DNA of 64,000 nucleotides from Pseudomonadota bacterium (GCA_025356075.1 JANXUT010000037.1:1-64000), one strand, 5' to 3'; shown: positions 34,147 through 43,901, numbered from the stretch's first letter. A program made the numbers and translations. Notes: a model not told the origin generated them from the sequence alone.

Positions 34147-36123
34147 TCAGCCGGCGAGGAGCACGGCTTCGGCGTGCTCGAGCGCCTCGAGCGACCCAAA
34201 CACGATGACGACGTCGCCCTCGCGCAGCACCGTCGACTCGTCGGGGTCCCGCCCGACGATCCCCTCGCGCCTGATCGCCGAGAAGGCGACCTCCGCGCCC
34301 TGGCCGCGCACCTCGCCGAGCGTGCGCCCGATCGACCAGGCGCCGGGCGGCAGCACCACGGTGCGAAGCTCATCCCCGGGCGCATGCGTGCCATCGGGGC
34401 GCTCGCTGTCCGGCGGGCGGATCACGCTCCTGAGCGCGCTGTAGCGCTCGCCGCGGATGTCGCCGACCGCGCGCACGACGGCGGCCATCGGGGTATCGAG
34501 GAAGAGGAGCACGTGCGCGACCAGCATGAGGCTCGCCTCGAAGGTCTCAGGCACCACCTCGGTGGCGCCCGCCTGCTGCAGCTCCTCGAGCCGGCTGTCA
34601 TCAGCCGTGCGCACGAGCACGGGCACCTCGGCGCGGCTGCGCCTCACCGCCCGGACGATGCCGAAGGCCACCTCGGGGTCGGCGAAGGTGATGACGACGA
34701 CGCTCGCCGCGGCGAGACCGACATTGGCGAGCACCTGTTCATCGGCCGAGTCGCCGAACACGACCGAGTCCCCCGCCTGGCGCGCGGCCCGCACGCGCGC
34801 CGGATCAAGATCGATCGCGATGAACTCGTGCCCCTGCCGCTCGAGCACGCGCGCGACGCTCTGCCCGACCCGCCCGAACCCGCACAGGATCACGTGCTCG
34901 CGCCGCGCCAGCATCGCATCCGCCGCGGCCTCGCGCGCGATGGCCGTCGTCGCCGGGCCCGCTTCCCGAAAGAGCCAGCGGGCGATGCGCTTGTTGTGGC
35001 GGATCACGAACGGCGAGACGACCATGCTGAGCGTGACCGCGGCGAGGAGCGGCTGCGCATAGGGCCCCAGGCGCGGGTTGCCGCGGACGAGGAGCGCGAG
35101 GAGCGCGAACCCGAACTCGCCGCCCGTCCCGACCACGAGCCCGGCCCTGAGCGACTTGAACCAGCTGTCGCAGTAGCGCCTGGCGACCAGCGCGACGACG
35201 GCGGACTTGAGGACGTAGAGCCCGAGCACGAGGCTCGAGACCAGGAAGAACTCGCGAAACAGCAGTCCCAGGTCGAGGAGCATGCCGATCGTGATGAAGA
35301 AGAGCCCGAGCAGCACGTCGCGAAACGGCCGGATGACCGCCTCGACCTGGTGGCGGTACTCGGTCTCGGCGAGCAGCATGCCGGCGAGGAAGCCGCCGAG
35401 CGCGAGCGAGAGCCCGACGAGGTTCGTGATGAACGCGCTGCCAAGCGCGACCAGCAGCACCGCGAGCGTGAAGAGCTCCTGGCCGCGGCTGTGCGCGATC
35501 TCGAAGAAGAGCGGGCGGGCGAGGTAGCGCCCGGCCAGCATCACGAGGAGGAGCGCGACGGCGGCCTTGGCGAGCGCAATCGCGACATCCGGCGCCGAGA
35601 ACGTCTCGGTCGTCACGATCGCGTTCGCGAAGGCGAGGAAGAGCACGAACACCACGTCCTGGAACAGCAGGATGCTGAACGCGAGCCTCCCGTGCGTGCG
35701 GTTGATCTCGGCCTGCTCGGTCAGTTGCCTGAGAACTATCGCGGTCGATGACATCGCGACCGCCCCGCCCATCACGAGCGCGGCATCGGGCGGCGCGCCG
35801 CCGGCGATCGCGATCGCGGCGGCGGCCAGCGTCGTGAGCCCGACCTGCAGGGCACCCAAGCCAAACACCTCGCCGCGCATCGCGATCATCCGCGGCAGCG
35901 AGAACTCGAGCCCCAGCGTGAAGAGGAGGAACACGACGCCGATCTCGGCGAGGAAGCTCGTGGTCGAGGATTCGGCGACGACGCCGAAGGCGTGGGGCCC
36001 GAGCGCCATGCCGACCGCGAGGTAGCCGAGGATCGGCGGGAGCTTCAGCCGCCTGACCCCCGCCACCACCGCGACCACCGCGGCGAGCAGCAACAGCACC
36101 GTGCCGAGTCCCCGAGGATCCAT
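34147..36123 (-). CDS. Kef-type monovalent cation:proton antiporter with RCK domains
   Basis: 658-residue CPA2-family antiporter. Residues 1-385 form about 12-13 helices with the LGLEFSLPRM and SSTAIVLRQL signatures and the conserved ion-site Gln-Asp (LLFQDVVFV). Residues 411-535 form a TrkA-N/RCK-N Rossmann domain (CGFGRVGQSVARVLE, then acidic IAIDLDP). Residues about 570-655 form a TrkA-C domain (RTLGEVR, FGSLEALEHAE). This layout matches KefB/KefC or YbaL. No KefF/KefG-like ancillary gene is adjacent. It is divergent from the MCE operon and converges with the sorbosone-dehydrogenase-like gene. Confidence 0.93.
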   Translation of the reverse strand: MDPRGLGTVLLLLAAVVAVVAGVRRLKLPPILGYLAVGMALGPHAFGVVAESSTTSFLAEIGVVFLLFTLGLEFSLPRMIAMRGEVFGLGALQVGLTTLAAAAIAIAGGAPPDAALVMGGAVAMSSTAIVLRQLTEQAEINRTHGRLAFSILLFQDVVFVLFLAFANAIVTTETFSAPDVAIALAKAAVALLLVMLAGRYLARPLFFEIAHSRGQELFTLAVLLVALGSAFITNLVGLSLALGGFLAGMLLAETEYRHQVEAVIRPFRDVLLGLFFITIGMLLDLGLLFREFFLVSSLVLGLYVLKSAVVALVARRYCDSWFKSLRAGLVVGTGGEFGFALLALLVRGNPRLGPYAQPLLAAVTLSMVVSPFVIRHNKRIARWLFREAGPATTAIAREAAADAMLARREHVILCGFGRVGQSVARVLERQGHEFIAIDLDPARVRAARQAGDSVVFGDSADEQVLANVGLAAASVVVITFADPEVAFGIVRAVRRSRAEVPVLVRTADDSRLEELQQAGATEVVPETFEASLMLVAHVLLFLDTPMAAVVRAVGDIRGERYSALRSVIRPPDSERPDGTHAPGDELRTVVLPPGAWSIGRTLGEVRGQGAEVAFSAIRREGIVGRDPDESTVLREGDVVIVFGSLEALEHAEAVLLAG

Positions 36124-36244
36124 CTGAGCTCCCGTCCCTGCCACCAAAGTAGTGGCTCGCGCGCAGGGAGGCAATCGCGCTTTCTGGCCGCGGCGGGCGC
36201 CTGCTAGCATGAGCGCCGTTCCCGCCCCCCACGCACGGAGCGCC

Positions 36245-37351
36245 ATGTACCTCGACTCGCGCGCCGACGCCGCGCTGCGCTCCTTGAGCGCGGAGGGGCG
36301 CTGGTGCGCCGATGAGGCGCCGGGACTCAGCCGCGCCGTTGCCGAGGCCGAACTCACCGGCACGCATGCGGTGCTCGATGCCGGGCGCATCGAGGCGCTC
36401 GACCTCACCGGCGCCTGGTTCCTCCGCCACCTCGAGGACCGCCTGCGCCGGGCGGGCATCCCGTTCGAGTGGCGCGGCGCGCGGCCCGAGGCGCTTGAGT
36501 TCGCGGGCAGGCTCCTCGGGGACGCCGCCGCCCCGCCCGCGCCCACCCAGCGCCGCGAGGAGCCGCTCGGCGCGCTCGGGCGCTGGACGGTGCGGCTCGG
36601 CAGCCAGGTCCACGATGGACTTGAGTTCCTCGGCCGCATCTACCTGGTGTGGGCGGGCGCATTCGCGCACCCGCGGCGCCTCAGGGCCAAGTCGATCGTC
36701 CGGCACGTCTACGAGACCGGCATCCAGGCGATCCCGATCGTCGCGCTGATCGCGTTCCTCATCAGCGTCATCGTCGCCTACATCGGTGCGCAGGAGCTCA
36801 GGCAATTCGGCGGCGAGGTGTACGTCGTCGACCTCGTGACGCTGTCGGTGCTGCGCGAGCTCGGCGTGCTCCTGACCGCGATTATCGTGGCCGGCCGCTC
36901 GGGCAGCGCCTTCGCGGCCGAAATCGGCGTGATGCGCCTGAACGAGGAGATCGATGCGCTCAGGGCCATCGGCATCAACGTCGTCGAGGTGCTGGTGCTG
37001 CCGCGCGTCATCGGCCTCATCATCGCGCTGCCGCTGCTCACGATCATCGCCGATGCGATGGGGCTCGCCGGCGGCGCCGTGCTCGCCTGGCTCGTGCTCG
37101 ACATCCCGTTCAACCAGTTCCTGGTCCGCATGCAGGAGGCGATCGCGCCGACGACGTTCTGGGCGGGGCTGCTGAAGGCGCCCGTGTTCGCGTTCGTCAT
37201 CGCGATGATCGGCACGTTCCGCGGCATCCAGGTGCGCGACACCTCGCGCGAGCTCGGGCGCCTCACCACCGTCGCGGTGGTCGAGTCGATATTCACCGTG
37301 CTCTTCGTCGATGCGGTGTTCGCCATCGTCTACTGGAACCTCGACTTCTGA
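36245..37351 (+). CDS. MlaE-family lipid ABC permease with N-terminal STAS domain
   Basis: 368-residue fusion. Residues 1 to about 90 resemble a STAS/MlaB domain (THAVLDAGRIEALDLTGAWFLRHLE). The rest is an MlaE/YrbE permease with about five helices (IPIVALIAFLISVIVAYIGA, LRELGVLLTAIIVAGRSGSAFAAEIG in two blocks, ending FVDAVFAIVYWNLDF). ATG 36245 is chosen for CGGAG four bases upstream; ATG 36209 is possible. The stop overlaps the ATPase gene as TGATG. First gene of a four-gene MCE operon moving lipids between membranes; the fused STAS removes the need for a separate MlaB. Confidence 0.93.
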   Translation: MYLDSRADAALRSLSAEGRWCADEAPGLSRAVAEAELTGTHAVLDAGRIEALDLTGAWFLRHLEDRLRRAGIPFEWRGARPEALEFAGRLLGDAAAPPAPTQRREEPLGALGRWTVRLGSQVHDGLEFLGRIYLVWAGAFAHPRRLRAKSIVRHVYETGIQAIPIVALIAFLISVIVAYIGAQELRQFGGEVYVVDLVTLSVLRELGVLLTAIIVAGRSGSAFAAEIGVMRLNEEIDALRAIGINVVEVLVLPRVIGLIIALPLLTIIADAMGLAGGAVLAWLVLDIPFNQFLVRMQEAIAPTTFWAGLLKAPVFAFVIAMIGTFRGIQVRDTSRELGRLTTVAVVESIFTVLFVDAVFAIVYWNLDF

Positions 37352-38136
37352 TGGCAGCCGCGGCCCCCGAATCCGTCGTCGTCGTCCGCGGCATCGTCAA
37401 CCGGTTCCGCTCGCAGGTCGTCCACGACGGCCTCGACATGGACGTCCACCAGGGCGAGATCTTCGGCGTCGTCGGCGGCTCCGGCAGCGGCAAGTCGGTG
37501 CTGCTGAGGACGATCCTCGGCCTGCAGACGCCGCGCGCCGGCAGCGTCGAGATCGAGGGCCAGGACCTGGCGCGGCTGCACGGCGACGCCCTGCGGGCGG
37601 TGAAGCGCAGCTACGGCGTCACGTTCCAGCACGGCGCGCTCTTCAGCTCCCTCACCGTCGCCGAGAACGTCCAGCTGCCGCTCATCGAGGCCGGGCGCCT
37701 GCCCGAGGAGGCGCTCGAGGGGCTCGCCGAGCTCAAGCTGCGCCTCGTGGGCCTCTCGCCCGACACCGCCGCCAAGTACCCGGCCGAGCTCTCCGGCGGC
37801 ATGATCAAGCGGGTCGCGCTCGCCCGGGCGCTGGCGCTCGACCCCAAGCTCCTCTTCCTCGACGAGCCGACCTCGGGGCTCGACCCGATCGCGGCGAGCG
37901 CGTTCGATGAGCTCCTCCTCTACCTGCAGCGCTCGCTCCACCTGACGGTCGTCATGATCACCCACGACCTCGACAGCATCTTCCGTACCTGCAACCGGGT
38001 CGGCGTCATCGTCGACCAGCACATGATCTCGGATACGCTGGAGGGTATCGTGGAGAACCCGCACCCCTGGATCCGGGAGTATTTTCACGGGGCGAGGGGC
38101 AGGCAGGCGCTGCTCAAGCGCCCCGGGAGGCCGTGA
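37351..38136 (+). CDS. MlaF-type ABC ATPase of the MCE operon
   Basis: 261-residue ATPase paired with the STAS-MlaE permease. Walker A is GGSGSGKS, the Q-loop lies in YGVTFQHGALFSSLTV, the signature is ELSGGMIKR (the LSGGM form is typical of MlaF), Walker B is LLFLDEPTSGLDP and the switch His is in MITHDLDS. It starts on the last base of the permease stop (TGATG) and ends by overlapping the MCE gene in the same way, so subunits are made in a coupled series. Confidence 0.95.
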   Translation: MAAAAPESVVVVRGIVNRFRSQVVHDGLDMDVHQGEIFGVVGGSGSGKSVLLRTILGLQTPRAGSVEIEGQDLARLHGDALRAVKRSYGVTFQHGALFSSLTVAENVQLPLIEAGRLPEEALEGLAELKLRLVGLSPDTAAKYPAELSGGMIKRVALARALALDPKLLFLDEPTSGLDPIAASAFDELLLYLQRSLHLTVVMITHDLDSIFRTCNRVGVIVDQHMISDTLEGIVENPHPWIREYFHGARGRQALLKRPGRP

Positions 38137-39074
38137 TGGATCGCGATGCCAACTACGTGGCGGTCGGAGCCTTCGTCATCGTCGTCCTCGCGATGGCGAC
38201 GGTGTTCGTGCTCTGGTACACCAACACGCACGAGCGGCGCGAGTACCAGCGCTACGAGGTGTACTTCTCGGGGAGCGTCAGCGGGCTTTCCGAGGGGAGC
38301 ACGGTCCGCTACCTCGGCGTCAACATCGGTCGCGTCGCGCACATCCGGCTCGACCCGCGCGCCGGGGACCGCGTCGAGGCGCAGATCGACGTCGACAAGG
38401 CGACGCCGGTGACCCCCGACACGCGCGCGCGGCTCGCGATGCAGGGCGTGACCGGGCTCCTCTTCATCGACCTGTCGCAATCCGGTCCCAACACGCCGGC
38501 GGCCGACCACGAGGTGCCGAGCCAGCAGTACCCGGTGATCCGCTCGGTGCGCTCGGACTTCGACCTGTTCGTGAGCGGTTTGCCTGAGCTCGTCGCCGAC
38601 GCGACGCGGGTCACGAGCCGCCTGAACCAGGTCCTCGGCGATGACAACCTCGCCGCGATCCGCCAGGCGCTCGCGAGCGTGCGCGCGGCGACCGAGCCCC
38701 TGCCCGCGGTCGCGCGCGACGGCGCGCGCCTCGTGGCCGAGCTTCGCGCGACGATCGCCGAGGCGAACGGCGTCGCCGTGAACGCGAACCGCCTCATCAA
38801 GGAGGCGGGACCGGAGCTTGGCGCCGCCGCGACCCGCATCCGCGAGGTCTCCGATCACCTCGCGGCGTTGAGCGCGCGCCTCGATGGACTCCTGGCGCGC
38901 CACGAGCGTGACATCGATCAGTTCGCGGGCCAGGGCCTCGAGGAGCTCCGCGGCCTCATGCACGACAGCCGCGAGGCGGCGACCGAGGTGCGCGAGCTTG
39001 CGCGCGTGCTCCGTGAGAACCCCTCGCGGCTCCTCTACGAGCATCCGCTGCCGGGCGTGGAGATTCCGCGATGA
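38136..39074 (+). CDS. MCE-domain (MlaD-like) lipid-binding protein
   Basis: 312-residue protein with one N-terminal membrane helix (YVAVGAFVIVVLAMATVFVL) and a periplasmic MCE domain near residues 37-115 (YEVYFSGSVSGLSEGSTVRY, GVNIGRVAHI, TGLLFIDL). A long helical tail follows (about residues 150-290), suited to forming a hexameric channel or needle. At 312 residues it is longer than E. coli MlaD (about 180), like MCE proteins of systems that use a lipoprotein instead of soluble MlaC. GGGAGG precedes the start. ATGA overlap with the lipoprotein gene. Confidence 0.94.
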   Translation: MDRDANYVAVGAFVIVVLAMATVFVLWYTNTHERREYQRYEVYFSGSVSGLSEGSTVRYLGVNIGRVAHIRLDPRAGDRVEAQIDVDKATPVTPDTRARLAMQGVTGLLFIDLSQSGPNTPAADHEVPSQQYPVIRSVRSDFDLFVSGLPELVADATRVTSRLNQVLGDDNLAAIRQALASVRAATEPLPAVARDGARLVAELRATIAEANGVAVNANRLIKEAGPELGAAATRIREVSDHLAALSARLDGLLARHERDIDQFAGQGLEELRGLMHDSREAATEVRELARVLRENPSRLLYEHPLPGVEIPR

Positions 39075-39685
39075 AAGCCACTGGCCTGATCCTGCTCCCG
39101 GCACTCCTGCTCGGCGCCTGCGGCGGCGTCTTCCAGACGCACGAGGTCGTGCCGACGGTCTACGAGCTGAAGGCTCCCACCGTCGCGGCTGCGCCCGCGC
39201 GCATCGCCGCGACGCTTCGCGTCGGCAGGCCCCGCACGCGCCCCGGGCTCGACAGCGAGCGCGTCGCGGTCACGCTTCCCGACCAGCGCCTCGATGCCTA
39301 CGGCGGCAGCCGCTGGAGCGCGGCGCTGCCGCTGCTGGTCCAGTCGCTGCTCATCGAGGGCCTGCGGTCGTCCGGGGGCTGGCAGGCCGTCGTCCCGGAG
39401 CATACCGCCTTCGGCGGCGACTACCTGCTTGAGCCGGAGATCGAGGCGTTCGAGGCCGACTACTCGGCCGGCACGCCGCCGACCGTGCGGGTGAGGCTGC
39501 GCGCCGAGCTCGGGGAGCACGCCACGCGCCGGCTCATCGCCGTGGTGGAGGGGAGCGCCACCGTGCGCGCGACGGCCGACCGCCAGCGCGAGGTCATCGC
39601 GGCGTTCGAGACCGCTTACGGCGAGGCGGCCGCGGCCCTCATCGGCGCCGTCAACGCGGCGGCGGCGCCCAAGCCCGCCGGCTAG
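39071..39685 (+). CDS. ABC-transport auxiliary lipoprotein (PqiC-like)
   Basis: 204-residue lipoprotein with a clear lipobox (LLLGAC, Cys at residue 17) and the beta-alpha pattern of the ABC_trans_aux/PqiC family (TVYELKAP, IAATLRVGRPRTRPGLDSER in one block, then RWSAALPLLVQSLLIEGL). It probably sits in the outer membrane and receives lipid from the MCE channel. No MlaC-like gene is present, so this protein takes that place. Its TAG shares the CTAG tetranucleotide with the stop of the convergent ABC-F gene. Confidence 0.9.
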   Translation: MKATGLILLPALLLGACGGVFQTHEVVPTVYELKAPTVAAAPARIAATLRVGRPRTRPGLDSERVAVTLPDQRLDAYGGSRWSAALPLLVQSLLIEGLRSSGGWQAVVPEHTAFGGDYLLEPEIEAFEADYSAGTPPTVRVRLRAELGEHATRRLIAVVEGSATVRATADRQREVIAAFETAYGEAAAALIGAVNAAAAPKPAG

Positions 39686-41586
39686 CCGCGGGACGCCGCC
39701 TCGAGCGCCTCGCTCGCCGCGAGCCAGGCTTCCTCCGCCGCACCCAGCCGGCGCTTCAGGTCGGCGCGCCCGAGCAGGAGCCGCGCGAGTTCCTCGCGCC
39801 CGACCGCCGCATAGACCTCCGGCGTCGCGAGCCTCGCCTCGAGCGCCGTCGACTCCGCCCCGATCGCCTCGAGCTCGGCATCCGCGCGCGCCAGCGCTGA
39901 TTTAAGTGGGCTCAGCCGCTGGCGCCGCTCGGCCTCGAGGCGCTTGCGGTCCTTCGCGCTCGGCTCGCCCGCCCGCGCGCCCTCGGTCCGTGCGCCTGCG
40001 GCCGCCGCGGATTCCCTGAGCCACGCAGCGTAGTCCTCGAGGTCGCCGTCGAAGGGGAGCGCCCTGCCATCGGCGACGAGCCAGAGCTCATCCGCCACGA
40101 GGCGCAAGAGGTAGCGGTCGTGGGACACGAGCACGATCGCGCCCGCGTAGTCCTGCAGCGCCATGCCGAGCGCGTGGCGCATCTCGAGGTCCAGGTGGTT
40201 GGTCGGCTCATCGAGGAGCAGCAGGTTCGGACGCCTCGACACGATGAGCGCGAGCACGAGCCGCGCCTTCTCGCCGCCCGAGAAGGGCGCCACCGGCTCG
40301 AACACCCGGTGGCCCGAGAACCCGAACCCGCCGAGGAAGTTGCGCTGCTCCTCCTCGGTTGCCCGTGCGAGCGCCTCGCCGCCGTGGCGCGCGAGGTGGA
40401 CGAGCGCGGAGGCGCGCTCATCGAGCTGCTCGAGCTGGTGCTGCGCGAAGTAGCCGATGGCGAGGTCTTGCGCCGCGATCCGGGAGCCCGCGAGGAGCGG
40501 TTGCACGCCCGCGAGCGTGCGGGTCAGCGTCGACTTGCCGGCGCCGTTCCTCCCCAGGAGCCCGATGCGGTCCCCGGGCGAGAGGCTCATCGCGACCCGC
40601 TCGAGCACGGCCGTCCCGCCATAGCCCGCGCTCGCGCCCTCGAGTGCCAGGAGCGGGCGCGGCAGCCGCGCCGGCGTTGCGAAGGTGAACTCGAACGGCG
40701 AGTCGACGTGGGCGGGCGCGATCCGCTCGAGCCGCTCGAGCTGCTTCAACCGGCTCTGTGCCTGGCGCGCCTTGCTGGCCTTTGCCTTGAACCGCTCGAT
40801 GAACTGGACGACGTGGCTGATCTCGCGCTGCTGGCGGGCGTACGCCGATTGCTGCTGCGAGAGGCGCATGGCGCGCTCGGCCTCGAAGTCGGAGTAGTTG
40901 CCGGCGTAGGACTCGATGCGCTCGCGCTCGATGCTGATGACGCGCGTGGCGACCCGGTCGAGGAACTCCCGGTCGTGGGCGATCACGACGAGCGTCCCGG
41001 TGTAGGCCTTCAGCCACTCCTCGAGCCACAGCACCGCATCGAGGTCGAGGTGATTGGTCGGCTCATCGAGCAGCAGGATGTCCGAGCGCGCCATCAGCGC
41101 CTGCGCGAGCGCGAGACGCCGCTGCCAGCCGCCGGAGTACTCGGCGACCGGGCGCTCGATCCCGGCGCTGTCAAAGCCAAGGCCCGCGAGCAGCCTCGCC
41201 GCGCGGCTGCGCGCCGAGTAGCCGCCGAGTGACTCGAGGCGGGCGTGCAGCATGCCGAGCCGCGCGCCGTCGTGCGCCTCGGTCGCCTCCTCAACCTCGC
41301 GCTCGATGAGCCTCAGTTCATGATCGCCATCGAGCACGAACTCGATCGCGGCGCGCGGGTCCGGTGGCACGTCCTGGGCGACGCTCGCGAGCACGTGGCC
41401 CGATTGGACGCCGACCTCCCCCGCATCGGCGCCAAGCTCGCCCTTCAGGAGCGCGAAGAGACTCGACTTGCCGGTGCCATTGGCACCGACCAGCGCGACC
41501 TTCTCGCCGGCGAACAGGCTGAACGTCGCATCGGTGAAGAGCGCGCGCGGGCCGCGGCGGAGCGTAACTGCGCGAAGGGTGAGCAT
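39682..41586 (-). CDS. ABC-F family ATPase (YheS/Uup type)
   Basis: 634-residue soluble protein with two ABC domains and no membrane part: first Walker A GANGTGKSS and LLLDEPTNHLDLDAV, second GRNGAGKST and LLLDEPTNHLDLEMR, signatures YSGGWQRR and FSGGEKAR. Between them lies the charged ABC-F linker (AYARQQREISHVVQFIERFK), and the C-terminus has a coiled-coil extension (RKRLEAERRQRLSPLKSAL). These features fit YheS-like translation factors that act in the ribosomal E site. It converges on the MCE operon. Confidence 0.93.
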   Translation of the reverse strand: MLTLRAVTLRRGPRALFTDATFSLFAGEKVALVGANGTGKSSLFALLKGELGADAGEVGVQSGHVLASVAQDVPPDPRAAIEFVLDGDHELRLIEREVEEATEAHDGARLGMLHARLESLGGYSARSRAARLLAGLGFDSAGIERPVAEYSGGWQRRLALAQALMARSDILLLDEPTNHLDLDAVLWLEEWLKAYTGTLVVIAHDREFLDRVATRVISIERERIESYAGNYSDFEAERAMRLSQQQSAYARQQREISHVVQFIERFKAKASKARQAQSRLKQLERLERIAPAHVDSPFEFTFATPARLPRPLLALEGASAGYGGTAVLERVAMSLSPGDRIGLLGRNGAGKSTLTRTLAGVQPLLAGSRIAAQDLAIGYFAQHQLEQLDERASALVHLARHGGEALARATEEEQRNFLGGFGFSGHRVFEPVAPFSGGEKARLVLALIVSRRPNLLLLDEPTNHLDLEMRHALGMALQDYAGAIVLVSHDRYLLRLVADELWLVADGRALPFDGDLEDYAAWLRESAAAAGARTEGARAGEPSAKDRKRLEAERRQRLSPLKSALARADAELEAIGAESTALEARLATPEVYAAVGREELARLLLGRADLKRRLGAAEEAWLAASEALEAASRG

Positions 41587-41652
41587 CGAGGGCGACCCGA
41601 AAGACCGGGGCGCATGCTACCGGGCGCCGTGCCCGGGAGCGAGCGGCGGGCG

Positions 41653-43776
41653 TTAAGGGACGGCGCGCGGCGCGCCGTGGCGGCGCTCGACCGAGGGCAG
41701 CAGCGTCTGGCCGCGCTCCTGCGCTTCCATGAGCTCAAGCAGCGCCTCGGCCGTCATCGGGTCGCCGAACAGGCGACCCTGCGCGTAGTGGCAGCCGCGC
41801 GCGCGCAGGAACTCGAGCTGCTCGCGCGTCTCCACGCCCTCCGCGACGACCTCCATGTCGAGGTTGCGGCCCATCTCGATGATCGTCTTCACGAGCGTCG
41901 CATCGTCGTGGTCGAAGGCGGCCTTCCTGACGAACGACTGGTCGATCTTGAGCGTCTCGACGGGCATCTGCTGCAGCGCCGAGAGCGAGGAGTAGCCCGT
42001 GCCGAAGTCGTCGATCGACAGGCGCACGCCGAGGTCATGCAGCTCGCTCAGCATCTTCACCGTGCGCGGCGCGTTCGACATCAGCGTCGTCTCGGTGATC
42101 TCAAGCTCAAGGCAATCGGGCGCGACCCCAAGCTCGCGGAACACGGAGGCAAAGCGGGTGATGAAGCTCGCCTGCTGCAGCTGCTTGAGCGACAGGTTGA
42201 TCGACACGCGACCCGGGTCCGGCACGCGGGCGCGCCACTTGCCGTAGTCGGTGCAGACGCGCCGCAGCACCCATTCGCCGATGGGCAGGATCAGGTTCGT
42301 CTGCTCGGCGAGCGGGATGAAGTAGGCGGGCGGGATGTCGCCGTGCCCGGGCAGCCGCCACCTGAGGAGCGCCTCCGCGCCCGCCATGCGCCCCGTCGTG
42401 AGGTCCACCTTCGGCTGGTAGAGGATCACGAACTCGTCGCGCTCGAGCGAACGGCGGAGCTTGCTCTTCAGGATCAGCCGCTCGACGGCGGCGGCGTTCA
42501 TCTCGGGCACGTAGAACGTGTAGTTGCTGCCGCCGCCTTGCTTGGAGTGATACATCGCGGCGTCGGCGTTGCGGATGAGGTCGATCGTGTTGCTCGCATC
42601 GTCCGGGCAGATCGAGATGCCGATGCTCAGCGTCAGGTACACCTCGGTGTCGTTCAGGAAGAACGCGCGGCTAACGTCATCGAGGAGCTGGCGCGCGATC
42701 GCCGCGAGCGCCGCGCGCGGGTCGGTGCCGGCCTCGAGGTTCTCGATGAACACCGCGAACTCATCCCCCGCGAGGCGGCCGACCACCGAGCCCTTGGGAA
42801 CGACGCGCGTCAGGCGCTCGCTCAGGATCTCGAGGGTGCGATCGCCGGCCGAGTGCCCGAAGGTGTCGTTGACGTCCTTGAACCGGTCGAGGTCCAGGTA
42901 CATGAGCGCGAGCGTCGTGCCGCCGCGATGCGCCCGCGCGATCGCCTGCTGCAGGAGGTGCTGGAACTGCATCCGGTTCGGGATCTTGGTCAGCGTGTCG
43001 TAGCGCGCGAGGTAGCGGATGCGCCGCTCGGCGCGCTTGCGCTCGGTGATGTTGTGGGCGACGAAGATGCAGCCCTCGAAGCGCGCGAGCGGCCGCGTGT
43101 CGGTGCCGGCCTCGGTCGCGTGGCCATCGACGATCGTCGAGCCCGACATCGACACGGGCACCGCTTCGCCGCCGCGTGTCTTGATCATGAACTCGCGCGT
43201 CTCGCGCACCGCGCGCTGCAGCACGAAATTGCGGCGTTCATCGACGGCGAGGAGCGAGGCGATGTCGCGCCCGGTGAGCTCGGGCTCCGACCAGCCGAAG
43301 AGCTGCACCGCCGCCTCGTTCGCGCGCGTGATGCGCCCGTCGGGCGTCGTCACCAGCACCGCGTCCGTCATGCTGTTGAGCACGACGTCGAGGTAGTTCT
43401 TGGTGATCGTCGTCTGCCTCAGCTTCTCGCGCATGCGCTCGACGGCGGCGGAGAGCTCGGCGAACTCGTGCTGGGTCGCGGCGGCGACGGGCTGGGTGTA
43501 GTCGCCATCGCCGAGCTGGTCGATCGTGCCGACGAGCGAGCGGATCGGGCGGCGCAGGCGCCTGACGAGGAAGCCCGCGGCAAGGGCGCCCGCGACGAGG
43601 CAGCTCAACGCGACGCTGACGAGGAGCCACACGTGCTCGCCGATCGGGCTCTCGGCGGCGGCGACGGCGGCCACGAGGAGTGGCACGCCGGTCAGCGATA
43701 CGAGCGCGACACCCGCGACGAGCGCAGTGCGGTATTTCGAGCGGAATGGACCGGGCAACCGCATGCACTGCATCAT
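41653..43776 (-). CDS. Membrane-bound PAS-GGDEF-EAL cyclic-di-GMP protein
   Basis: 707 residues. Two N-terminal helices (TALVAGVALVSLTGVPLLVA and LLVSVALSCLVAGALAAGFL) flank a short periplasmic loop. Then come HAMP (RRPIRSLVGTIDQLGDGDY), PAS (VVLNSMTDAVLVTTPDGRI), GGDEF with AGDEF in place of GGDEF (VGRLAGDEFAV) and no RxxD site, and an EAL domain with its key residues visible: AEALLRW, SINLSLKQL, LELEITET, IDDFGTGYSS, LKIDQSF, VAEGVET. The phosphodiesterase is probably active; the cyclase half may be active or may serve as a GTP-binding regulator. Confidence 0.94.
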   Translation of the reverse strand: MMQCMRLPGPFRSKYRTALVAGVALVSLTGVPLLVAAVAAAESPIGEHVWLLVSVALSCLVAGALAAGFLVRRLRRPIRSLVGTIDQLGDGDYTQPVAAATQHEFAELSAAVERMREKLRQTTITKNYLDVVLNSMTDAVLVTTPDGRITRANEAAVQLFGWSEPELTGRDIASLLAVDERRNFVLQRAVRETREFMIKTRGGEAVPVSMSGSTIVDGHATEAGTDTRPLARFEGCIFVAHNITERKRAERRIRYLARYDTLTKIPNRMQFQHLLQQAIARAHRGGTTLALMYLDLDRFKDVNDTFGHSAGDRTLEILSERLTRVVPKGSVVGRLAGDEFAVFIENLEAGTDPRAALAAIARQLLDDVSRAFFLNDTEVYLTLSIGISICPDDASNTIDLIRNADAAMYHSKQGGGSNYTFYVPEMNAAAVERLILKSKLRRSLERDEFVILYQPKVDLTTGRMAGAEALLRWRLPGHGDIPPAYFIPLAEQTNLILPIGEWVLRRVCTDYGKWRARVPDPGRVSINLSLKQLQQASFITRFASVFRELGVAPDCLELEITETTLMSNAPRTVKMLSELHDLGVRLSIDDFGTGYSSLSALQQMPVETLKIDQSFVRKAAFDHDDATLVKTIIEMGRNLDMEVVAEGVETREQLEFLRARGCHYAQGRLFGDPMTAEALLELMEAQERGQTLLPSVERRHGAPRAVP

Positions 43777-43901
43777 ATAGACGCCCCCCCGCCGCCAGTA
43801 GTCGAAATGCGACTCAAGTCACCGACATCAGGCATCGACTTCCCCGGGAGTAGGGGCTTTATGCAGGTATATGTTGCGTCGCAGCACCGGTTGAGCGCGC
43901 C

